Shown here in pieces: positions 1 to 5,173 of a DNA stretch of 11,636 nucleotides. Both the position numbers and the translations under genes were made by a program. The notes beneath the pieces are model-generated. The model saw only the letters and a program-made list of their open reading frames with translations. It was not told the origin of the DNA and ran no database searches. Positions within the stretch are counted from its first letter, which is position 1, and every line of letters begins with the position of its first letter. Location: NCBI GenBank assembly GCA_021798135.1, contig JAJZYI010000086.1:1-11636 (forward strand), read 5' to 3'. The stretch is from Actinomycetes bacterium (lineage in GTDB: Bacteria; Actinomycetota; Acidimicrobiia; Acidimicrobiales; UBA8190).

Positions 1-110
1 GCGCCGCCCTGCGACCGCGCCCCGCGGGATCGGTCGGCTCGGGAGGCGGGGTCGCCGGCGGGGAGGCCACGCCGAGAGTCTGGCGCAGCCGGCGCACCCG
101 CCCCGTGCGC

Positions 111-187
111 GCCGCCGGCCGGCGGCACGCCGCCCCCCCTGCTCCAGGTCGCCGGGTCAGCAGGGCGGCACGGCCGCCGGCCGGCGC
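111..187. repeat. GC palindromes downstream of the yceI-like gene
   Basis: A perfect 16-bp palindrome, GCCGCCGGCCGGCGGC, lies at 111-126, and a near copy, GCCGCCGGCCGGCG, at 174-187. The second lies immediately beyond the stop codon of the leftward yceI-like gene. Either could form a strong hairpin and act as a U-tract-less terminator of the kind common in GC-rich actinobacteria, but this is inference. No gene is supported in positions 1-191. Confidence 0.35.
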
Positions 188-191
188 ACGG

Positions 192-752
192 TCACTGCTG
201 CAGGACGAGCTCGATCTCGAGCTGGATGTCGATCTTGTCGCTCACCACGACGCCGCCGGTCTCCATCACGGCGTTGAAGTTGACGCCGAAGTCGCTGCGC
301 GAGATCTGGCCGGTGGCGGTGAAGCCCGCCCGGGTGCCGCCGTACGCGTCGGGGCCGAAGCCGCCAAGCTCCAGGCGCAGCGGGACGGGCTTGGTGACGC
401 CCTTGAGGGTCAGCTCGCCGTCCAGGAAGAGGTCGTCGCCCTCGGAGCGCACGCCGGTCGACCGGTACGTCATGGTCTTGTGCTGGTCCACGTCGAAGAA
501 GTCGGCGGACCGGATGTGGTTGTCGCGGTCCGGGTTGCCGGTGTCGATCGTGGTGAGGTCGATGGTGGCGGTGACCGACGACTGCAGCGGCTCGGCGGCG
601 GTGACGACCTGGCCCTCGAACGTCGTGAACTTGCCGCGGACCTTGCTCACCATCATGTGGCGCGCCGAGAAGCCCACCTCGGAGTGCACGGGGTCGATGG
701 TCCAGGTCCCGGCGACGTAGCCGGGGATCGTTGCTGCCGTGAGCGTGGACAT
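192..752 (-). CDS. YceI-family protein (polyisoprenoid/lipid-binding lipocalin-like fold)
   Basis: The product is 186 aa, the usual length for a single-domain YceI protein. The family folds as a lipocalin-like beta barrel that binds polyisoprenoid or other long amphiphilic lipids; the physiological ligand here is unknown. Visible family features are the N-terminal WTIDPVHSEVGFSARHMMVSKVRGKF-type opening (residues 17-42; H23 and H32 included), the central NPDRDNHIRSADFFDVD block (about 73-89) and the late strand pattern SRSDFGVNFN. There is no signal peptide, so it is predicted cytoplasmic, unlike periplasmic E. coli YceI. The ATG at 752 is supported by a GAGGAG Shine-Dalgarno sequence (759-764 on the minus strand), 6 nt upstream. 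It is divergent from the MarR-type gene at 881, a pairing that suggests local regulation. Confidence 0.93.
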   Translation of the reverse strand: MSTLTAATIPGYVAGTWTIDPVHSEVGFSARHMMVSKVRGKFTTFEGQVVTAAEPLQSSVTATIDLTTIDTGNPDRDNHIRSADFFDVDQHKTMTYRSTGVRSEGDDLFLDGELTLKGVTKPVPLRLELGGFGPDAYGGTRAGFTATGQISRSDFGVNFNAVMETGGVVVSDKIDIQLEIELVLQQ

Positions 753-825
753 GGGTGTCTCCTCATCGCGGATCGGCCCGGGTTCGCCCGGATCCGGGGG
801 TGTGCCTCAGCCCAACAGGGATGAT

Positions 826-861
826 GTGTCAACTATTCCCGATCAGAGGTGACGTGTCAAC
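826..861. promoter_or_regulatory. Divergent yceI/marR control region with paired GTGTCAAC sites
   Basis: GTGTCAAC occurs twice in the 128-bp divergent spacer, at 826-833 and 854-861, with 28 bp between starts. On the minus strand each copy contains a perfect TTGACA (-35 consensus). The copy at 855-860 is followed, after about 17 nt, by AATAGT as a possible -10 for the yceI-like gene. The other copy may be a regulator half-site or operator, probably for the adjacent MarR protein. The duplication is read directly; the roles are inferred. Confidence 0.45.
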
Positions 862-868
862 AACTGGG

Positions 869-880
869 TAGACTGGGCAC
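869..880 (+). promoter_or_regulatory. -10 element of the marR-type gene, probable leaderless start
   Basis: TAGACT (869-874) fits the actinobacterial TANNNT -10 and ends only 6 nt before the ATG at 881. Transcription would therefore start at or next to the start codon. No clear Shine-Dalgarno sequence precedes the ATG, which agrees with a leaderless mRNA. Confidence 0.45.
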
Positions 881-1387
881 ATGGCAGGTCCGTGGCTCGA
901 TCCGGGGGACGAGTGCGTGTGGCGCCGCTTCCTGGACATGCAGGCGAGCCTGCGCGGCCGCCTGTCGCGCGAGCTCCAGCGCCAGACGGGCCTGTCGGAG
1001 GCCGACTACGAGGTGCTGGTCCGGCTGTCGGAGTCCCCCGGCCGCAGCATGCGCGTGTTCGAGCTGGCGGAGGCCACCCGCTGGGAGAAGAGCCGGCTGT
1101 CGCACCACCTCACCCGGATGGCGGGGCGGGGCCTGGTCCGGCGCGCGGGCTGCCCGACGGACAGCCGGGGGACCGTGGTGGAGCTGACCGAGGCCGGCTG
1201 GGAGACCATCGTCCACGCCGCGCCGCTGCACGCGGCGGACGTTCGCCGGTGGTTCGTCGACGCCCTGTCGCCCGCCCAGCGGGCCAGCCTGGGCGAGATC
1301 GCCGGGGCGGTCGTCGCGCACCTCGCCGCGTCCGAGGCCGACGAGACCGACGACGCCGGCGGCCTCGACCCGACGCTCCCCGCCTGA
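881..1387 (+). CDS. MarR-family winged-helix transcriptional regulator
   Basis: This 168-aa protein has the full MarR layout. An N-terminal dimerisation helix (residues about 10-35) is followed by a winged HTH (about 38-105) with LSEADYEVLVRLSE, a recognition helix in the WEKSRLSHHLTRMAGRG region (68-84), and the wing motif PTDSRG (92-97), which holds the conserved D94 and R96. A C-terminal dimerisation helix follows. Such proteins usually bind as dimers to operators near their own promoter and release DNA on binding a small aromatic or lipophilic ligand. It is transcribed divergently from the yceI-like gene, so that gene and itself are the likely targets. The ATG at 881 is chosen because it immediately follows a good -10 element and gives normal family length. 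The acidic C-terminal tail (150-164) is low complexity. Confidence 0.93.
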   Translation: MAGPWLDPGDECVWRRFLDMQASLRGRLSRELQRQTGLSEADYEVLVRLSESPGRSMRVFELAEATRWEKSRLSHHLTRMAGRGLVRRAGCPTDSRGTVVELTEAGWETIVHAAPLHAADVRRWFVDALSPAQRASLGEIAGAVVAHLAASEADETDDAGGLDPTLPA

Positions 1388-1490
1388 GCACCGGGCGCCG
1401 TCGCGCCGACGACGCCGACGGCACCGGCCCGGCAGCCGGAGACGGGGCGCGGTGGCGTGCACCCCGCCGACGTCTGCCATCCTCTAGCTC

Positions 1491-1985
1491 ATGTTCGACG
1501 ACGCGCTCCGCGCCAACCGCACGTACGCACGCCGCTTCCGCCTCGGCACGATGGAGGCGAGGACCACCAAGGGCTTCGCCGTGCTCACCTGCATGGACAC
1601 CCGCATCGACCCCCTCGCCATCCTCGGGCTCCAGCTGGGTGACGCCAAGGTCATCCGCAACGCGGGGGGCCGGGCCACCGACGACGCCCTGCGCTCCCTG
1701 GTGCTGGCAACGCACTTCCTCGGCGTCGAGGAGATCGCCGTCATGCACCACACCCGCTGCGCGCTCGCCGGGCAGACCGAGGAGAGCGTGCGGTCCGACC
1801 TCGCGGCCGCGGGCACCACCCCCCCGCCGGCGTGGTCCGCCCTGGCGATGCCCGACCCGGACGACGCCCTGCGCTCGGACGTCCTGGCCGTGCGCAGCTG
1901 CGACCTGATCCCGAGCGGGACCAGGGTCGAGGGCTGGCGCTACGACGTCGGGACCGGGTTGGTCAGCCGCCTGGTGACCGCCTGA
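1491..1985 (+). CDS. Small beta-class carbonic anhydrase (Rv1284-like)
   Basis: This 164-aa protein matches the short actinobacterial beta-carbonic anhydrases, such as M. tuberculosis Rv1284 (about 163 aa). The family interconverts CO2 and bicarbonate with a zinc ion in the cytoplasm. The zinc ligands are C34 in CMDTR, H87 and C90 in HHTRC; the catalytic D36/R38 dyad is present. The VIRNAGG segment (54-60), which lines the active site, is intact, as is the C-terminal GWRYDVGTG strand. The ATG at 1491 gives the family's usual N-terminus. There is no obvious Shine-Dalgarno sequence; a TGCCATCCT extended -10-like sequence ends 7 nt upstream, so a leaderless start is possible. The gene stands alone between marR and a minisatellite. 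Confidence 0.92.
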   Translation: MFDDALRANRTYARRFRLGTMEARTTKGFAVLTCMDTRIDPLAILGLQLGDAKVIRNAGGRATDDALRSLVLATHFLGVEEIAVMHHTRCALAGQTEESVRSDLAAAGTTPPPAWSALAMPDPDDALRSDVLAVRSCDLIPSGTRVEGWRYDVGTGLVSRLVTA

Positions 1986-2002
1986 CGTCCGGGGGCCGCG
2001 GT

Positions 2003-2111
2003 ACCCGGCCTGCAGCACCCGGCCTGCGGCACCCGGCCTGCAGCACCCGGCCTGCAGCACCCGGCCTGCAGCACCCGGCCTGCAGCACCCGGCCTGCAGC
2101 ACCCGGCCTGC
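2003..2111 (+). repeat. 14-bp tandem minisatellite (unit CCTGCAGCACCCGG)
   Basis: There are seven full copies from 2009 to 2106, flanked by partial units. The copies are identical except for one A-to-G change in the second unit. Every normal unit contains a PstI-type CTGCAG. The 14-bp unit is not a multiple of three, so the array is not protein-coding. It fills most of the gap between the carbonic anhydrase and MFS genes and ends about 60 bp before the MFS promoter. Confidence 0.95.
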
Positions 2112-2169
2112 GATGGCCGAGCCGCGCCGGGACGGAGGGCTGCCGTCACGGCGCGCCGGGACCCGGCGG

Positions 2170-2201
2170 TAGGGTGGTTAGGGGGCCACACCAGGAGGAG
2201 G
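2170..2201 (+). promoter_or_regulatory. Probable promoter -10 and strong Shine-Dalgarno of the MFS gene
   Basis: TAGGGT (2170-2175) fits TANNNT. It is followed by AGGAGGAGG (2193-2201), a near-perfect ribosome-binding site 8 nt before the ATG at 2210. This is the strongest Shine-Dalgarno in the window and contrasts with the leaderless-looking starts of other genes here. Confidence 0.55.
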
Positions 2202-2209
2202 CCTGACCC

Positions 2210-3535
2210 ATGGCGACCGCAGCGGTGCGAGGCGCGGTGAGCCGGACGTTCTCCTCCCTGCGGGTCCGCAACTACCGCTACTACTTCGCCGGCCAGAGCC
2301 TGTCGCTCGTCGGCACGTGGATGCAGAGCATCGCCCAGTCGTGGCTGGTGTTCGCCACCACGCGGTCGGGAACCCAGGTCGGCCTGCTCGTCGCCGCCCA
2401 GACCCTGCCCGTCCTGCTGTTCGGGGCCATCGGCGGCACCATCGCCGACCGGTTCGGCAAGTACCGCATCCTGCTGTGGACACAGAGCCTGGCGGGCGTC
2501 CAGGCGGGTGTGCTGGCGGCGCTGGACCTGTCCGGCCACCTGCAGCTGTGGGAGCTCTACGTGATGGCGGCGTCGCTCGGGATGATCAACGCCATCGACA
2601 ACCCGACGCGCCAGACGTTCGTGGTCGAGATGGTGGGCCGGTCGCAGCTCCCCAACGCCGTCACGCTCAACTCGGTCATGGTCAACGCCGCCCGGGCGCT
2701 CGGGCCTGCCGTGGCCGGCCTGGTCATCGCCACCGTCGGCACGGGGTGGTGCTTCGCCGTCAACGCCGCGTCGTTCGGGGCGGTCGTCCTCGCCCTCACG
2801 GCCATCCGCCAGGACGAGCTGGCGCCGGCCCCGCGAGCGGCCCCTGGCCGCGGCCAGCTGCGGGCCGGGTTCCGCTACGTCGCCCGCACGCCACTCCTGC
2901 GGGACTCCCTCATCATGATGGCGGTCGTCGGCTGCCTCACCTACGAGTTCCAGACCAGCCTCCCTCTGGTCGCCGGGGACACCTTCCGCGGCACGGCGGT
3001 GACCTACGGGTTCTTCACCGCGTTCATGGGTGCCGGCGCCGTCGTCGGCGGGCTCGTGGCCGCCGGCCGACGCCACCACGGGCCGATGCGCCTCGTCACG
3101 ACGTCCCTGGCGTTCGGAGCAGTGGTGCTGCTCGCCGCCCTGGCGCCGACGGCCCCGGTCGAGTGCGCAGCGCTGGTGCTGGTGGGCGCGGGATCCGTGA
3201 CCTTCCTGTCGCTGGCCAACGCCACCCTGCAGCTGCAGGCCGAGCCGACGATGCGCGGCCGCGTCATGTCCCTGTGGTCGGTGGCGTTCATGGGGACCAC
3301 GCCCATCGGCGGGCCGATCGTCGGCTTCGTCGCCGGCACGCTCGGCGCGCGCTACGGCCTCGGCCTCGGCGCCGTCGCCGCGCTGGCCGCAGGTGCCTTC
3401 GGCATGGTGGCCTTCGGCCGGCGAGCGAGCCGCCCGGAGCCCGACTCGGTCCCCGAACCGCTCGGCGGGGACGGCGAGGCGATCGACGCCGGAGCCGACC
3501 AGGACCTCGTCGGCCCGGAACCGAACCCGGCCTGA
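2210..3535 (+). CDS. Major facilitator superfamily exporter (MFS_3/EntS-like)
   Basis: This 441-aa polytopic inner-membrane protein has the EntS/MFS_3 arrangement. It opens with a short cytosolic FSSLRVRNYRYYFAGQSLSLVGTWMQ segment (residues about 11-36), typical of this branch. Motif A follows in the first cytoplasmic loop as GGTIADRFGKYR (about 76-87). The IDNPTRQTFVVEMV block (about 128-141) is another signature of these transporters, and helices continue to about residue 402. Family members export siderophores or drugs by proton antiport; the substrate cannot be read from sequence. The tail after residue 405 is hydrophilic, acidic and Pro-rich. The stop codon lies inside the first unit of a 34-bp tandem repeat. 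No partner regulator or siderophore gene is adjacent. Confidence 0.9.
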   Translation: MATAAVRGAVSRTFSSLRVRNYRYYFAGQSLSLVGTWMQSIAQSWLVFATTRSGTQVGLLVAAQTLPVLLFGAIGGTIADRFGKYRILLWTQSLAGVQAGVLAALDLSGHLQLWELYVMAASLGMINAIDNPTRQTFVVEMVGRSQLPNAVTLNSVMVNAARALGPAVAGLVIATVGTGWCFAVNAASFGAVVLALTAIRQDELAPAPRAAPGRGQLRAGFRYVARTPLLRDSLIMMAVVGCLTYEFQTSLPLVAGDTFRGTAVTYGFFTAFMGAGAVVGGLVAAGRRHHGPMRLVTTSLAFGAVVLLAALAPTAPVECAALVLVGAGSVTFLSLANATLQLQAEPTMRGRVMSLWSVAFMGTTPIGGPIVGFVAGTLGARYGLGLGAVAALAAGAFGMVAFGRRASRPEPDSVPEPLGGDGEAIDAGADQDLVGPEPNPA

Positions 3536-3632
3536 CCGGCACGCCCAGCCGCCCCCGGATCCCGGCCTGACCGGCACGCCCAACCGCCCCGGATCCCGGA
3601 CTGAGCGGCACGGCCAACCGCCCCCCGCCGGG
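3531..3632 (+). repeat. 34-35-bp tandem repeat overlapping the MFS stop codon
   Basis: There are three units, at 3531-3565, 3566-3599 and a more diverged 3600-3632. Each is built on CCTGACCGGCACGCCCA, a Cys/Pro-codon-like C-run, and GGATCCCGG. The first unit contains the TGA of the MFS gene (3533-3535). Copy-number change would therefore alter only the 3' UTR. Confidence 0.85.
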
Positions 3633-3659
3633 ACCGCCACCGAGCCCGCACCACCTAGC

Positions 3660-3684
3660 GCACAATTCGGATACCACTTTGTGC
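3660..3684. promoter_or_regulatory. Inverted repeat GCACAA-N13-TTGTGC around a -35 region
   Basis: Perfect 6-bp arms lie at 3660-3665 and 3679-3684, 19 bp apart start to start, or about two helical turns. They flank the presumed -35 (3673-3678) of the gene at 3710, inside an AT-rich island in otherwise GC-rich DNA. That geometry fits a dimeric repressor or activator site. No comparable inverted repeat was found at the sister promoter near 4400, so it may regulate only the first gene. Confidence 0.35.
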
Positions 3685-3709
3685 ACCATTTTTGCTACGC
3701 TATGTGCTA
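3673..3709 (+). promoter_or_regulatory. Leaderless promoter, copy 1 (TTTGCTACGCTA)
   Basis: TTTGCTACGCTA (3691-3702) contains an extended -10, TGC-TACGCT, with the hexamer at 3696-3701. A weak -35, ACCACT (3673-3678), sits 17 nt upstream. The ATG at 3710 begins 9 nt after the last T of the hexamer, where transcription should start. No Shine-Dalgarno is present. The same 12-mer precedes the gene at 4432 at identical spacing. Confidence 0.65.
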
Positions 3710-4270
3710 ATGAGCCCGATGCCGAGCATCGTGATCAGCGGTGGCGCCGCCGGCGTGCCGGCGGCGGTCACGTTCACGGCCTCGGGAGCCGGGCCGCCAC
3801 CGAGCACCCCCCTGCCCGCCGGCGCAGCACTCGTCGCCGGCGCCGCCGAGGCGCTCGCCACCACCGCCGCCGAACCACCGCCACGCCCCCCGTCGGCGAC
3901 CGACGCCCTGGCCGCGGCCGCCGCGGCGTGGTCGACCGCCGCCGCATGGTCGCCGGTGGTGCTGCTGACGGCCGGTGCCGCGGCCACCGGCGTGGGCGGG
4001 ACCACGCCGGGCTCGGCGGCGCGCCGGGGCGGTTCCGCCGGCCCCGCCAGCGGCGGCACGCGCAAGCCGGCCCCGTCCGCCTCCCACCTGGCGGGTGGGC
4101 CGAGCGGGCAGGCCGCCAGGGGGTCCGTCGCAGCCCCCTACCCCACCAACCTGCTCGTCGCCCACCTCGCCACGGCGGCCAACAGCGCGAGCTTCGTGAA
4201 GTCGAACATCGCCGCCCTCCGGCGGGCGGTCGCCGCCTACAACGCCATCATGGCCCTCTTCATCGGCTGA
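3710..4270 (+). CDS. Ala/Pro-rich protein with FlgC-like C-terminal segment
   Basis: The product is 186 aa and I do not recognise it as a named family. Residues 1-140 are low complexity (Ala, Pro, Gly, Thr), with a weakly hydrophobic stretch at about 64-92 and a basic patch at 104-120. Residues 143-182 resemble the end of the FlgC-like protein encoded at 4432: YPTNLLVAHL parallels YPTDSLVTQL, and NIAALRRAVAAYNAIM parallels NAAVLRHAVAAFQSLL. That similarity supports this reading frame over the competing open frames. It lacks the N-terminal rod motif of FlgB/FlgC proteins. The ATG at 3710 is preferred to an upstream in-frame TTG at 3692, because the TTG lies inside the presumed -10 element. It may be an axial-structure-like or secreted companion protein, or a remnant of a FlgC paralogue; this is inference. 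Confidence 0.7.
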   Translation: MSPMPSIVISGGAAGVPAAVTFTASGAGPPPSTPLPAGAALVAGAAEALATTAAEPPPRPPSATDALAAAAAAWSTAAAWSPVVLLTAGAAATGVGGTTPGSAARRGGSAGPASGGTRKPAPSASHLAGGPSGQAARGSVAAPYPTNLLVAHLATAANSASFVKSNIAALRRAVAAYNAIMALFIG

Positions 4271-4394
4271 TCCGGCGGCTGCGCGCCGGGCAACGGCTCC
4301 TCGCCGTCCCGCCGCACACCACCCGCAAGCTCGCCCGGAGCCCCGGGAGGCGGCCCGGGTCGGCAGCGAAACCGGGGCCGAGCGCCAGCAGTAG

Positions 4395-4431
4395 TTCACT
4401 CTTAGTCACCTCTTTGCTACGCTAAGCACTT
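4395..4431 (+). promoter_or_regulatory. Leaderless promoter, copy 2 (TTTGCTACGCTA)
   Basis: TTCACT (4395-4400), 17 nt, then TACGCT (4418-4423) within TTTGCTACGCTA (4413-4424). The GTG at 4432 starts 9 nt after the hexamer's last T, exactly as the ATG does at copy 1. This spacing favours GTG 4432 over the adjacent in-frame ATG at 4435 as the start. Confidence 0.65.
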
Positions 4432-4827
4432 GTGATGGGTGCCATCGCCAGCGCCGCCAGCGGCGTCGCCGCCGGGACGCAGTGGCTCGACATGGTGGCC
4501 GGGAACGTGGCCAACATGAACGACGCCGCGACGCCGGGCTCACCCGTCTACCGCACCCAGACGCCCGTGCTCGCGCCATCGGGCGGCGGCACCGCCGGGG
4601 TGGCCGTCGCCGGCACCGCGCTCGGACCGGCGAGCGGCACCCCCGCCTACCAGCCGACCAGCCCCCTGGCCGACGCCCAGGGCATGGTCGGCTACCCCAC
4701 CGACTCCCTGGTCACCCAGCTCACGGGGGCGAACGGCGCCCAGCTGCTGGTACAGGCGAACGCCGCGGTCCTCCGCCACGCGGTCGCCGCCTTCCAGTCG
4801 CTGCTGGGTCCGCGCAGCCAGGGCTGA
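4432..4827 (+). CDS. Orphan FlgC-like flagellar basal-body rod protein
   Basis: At 131 aa it has FlgC length and layout. The N-terminal rod signature reads AIASAASGVAAGTQWLDMVAGNVANMN (residues 4-30), with the conserved SG, LD and N-x-AN-x-N positions. It is followed by P-VYRTQTPVLAPS (38-50), GVAVAG (56-61), YQPTSPLADAQGMVGYP (73-89) and the C-terminal helix ANAAVLRHAVAAFQSLL (109-125). In flagella, FlgC forms part of the proximal rod, with FlgB upstream and FliE downstream in the operon. Neither partner is here: upstream is an Ala/Pro-rich protein sharing the C-terminal segment, and downstream is a repeat-rich spacer. It may have been co-opted for another axial structure or serve a flagellum encoded elsewhere. 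The assignment to the family is strong and the function is open. Confidence 0.85.
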   Translation: MMGAIASAASGVAAGTQWLDMVAGNVANMNDAATPGSPVYRTQTPVLAPSGGGTAGVAVAGTALGPASGTPAYQPTSPLADAQGMVGYPTDSLVTQLTGANGAQLLVQANAAVLRHAVAAFQSLLGPRSQG

Positions 4828-4832
4828 GCCTC

Positions 4833-4850
4833 GGGGCGCGTCGGCGCCCC
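4833..4850 (+). terminator. Hairpin after the FlgC-like gene
   Basis: GGGGCGC (4833-4839), loop GTCG, GCGCCCC (4844-4850) form a perfect 7-bp GC stem just 6 nt past the stop codon. There is no long U-tract, only a short CTCT, so it is an I-shaped, actinobacterial-style terminator candidate. The rest of 4851-4950 shows no gene. Confidence 0.5.
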
Positions 4851-4950
4851 CTCTGGCGCTCGCGTCGGGCCCGGCCGTTCTCGAGCCCCACGGCAGCCTG
4901 CCCCCACCCGGACCGGCCGGCTCGGCACGGTGGCTCGGCACGGAGGGGCA

Positions 4951-5070
4951 CCACCGGCGGTGCGGGTGCCGGCGATGCGGGTGCCGGCGGTGCGGGTGCC
5001 GGCGATGCGGGTGCCGGCGGTGCGGGTGCCGGCGATGCGGGTGCCGGCGATGCGGGTGCCGGCGATGCGG
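4951..5070 (+). repeat. 15-bp tandem minisatellite (unit GTGCCGGCGATGCGG)
   Basis: Seven clean units run from 4966 to 5070, preceded by one degenerate unit (4951-4965). Units alternate GAT and GGT at one position. The unit is a multiple of three and could be read as a V/M-RVPA pentapeptide repeat fused in frame ahead of the membrane protein at 5155, but that reading is not favoured. The array occupies the 327-bp gap between 4828 and 5154, which otherwise holds only a hairpin and a start-region duplication. Confidence 0.93.
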
Positions 5071-5127
5071 CAGGGGTGCCCATGCCGTTCGACCCTGGGC
5101 CGGTGCGCTCTCGCACGGGAAGCTGGA

Positions 5128-5173
5128 CCGCATGGGCGCCGCGGTGAGCACCGCATGGGCACCGCGGTAAGCG
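5128..5173 (+). repeat. 23-bp tandem duplication of the translation start region
   Basis: Segments 5128-5150 and 5151-5173 match at 20 of 23 positions; each contains CCGCATGGGC and CCGCGGT. The second contains the likely start codon of the membrane protein (5155). The first supplies a decoy ATG at 5132 that opens a 12-residue ORF (MGAAVSTAWAPR) ending at 5170, overlapping the true start in another frame. Confidence 0.8.

Noticed and set aside
105..824. Long + strand open frame of 239 codons opposite the yceI-like gene
   Set aside because: It is antisense to a clear YceI protein, is low-complexity Ala/Val/Arg/Gly sequence with no family signal, and its openness is expected at this G+C content.
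2003..2111. CRISPR array
   Set aside because: Units are contiguous 14-bp direct repeats with no spacers, and no cas genes are present. The 15-bp and 34-bp arrays fail in the same way.
1940..3640. Minus-strand open frame of 566 codons across the MFS gene
   Set aside because: It runs through the 14-bp and 34-bp repeats and opposite a well-recognised MFS transporter; composition is Arg/Gly/Asp low complexity typical of a shadow frame.
3692..3709. TTG start at 3692 for the Ala/Pro-rich gene
   Set aside because: The TTG lies inside the conserved TTTGCTACGCTA promoter element, so it would not be in the transcript; ATG 3710 matches the twin promoter's spacing.
4930..5154. N-terminal extension of the DMT protein made of RVPA pentapeptides
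   Set aside because: The frame is open only because the 15-bp repeat unit is a multiple of three. The extension has no homology, the first membrane helix begins at the ATG at 5155, and this ATG has its own Shine-Dalgarno-like sequence.
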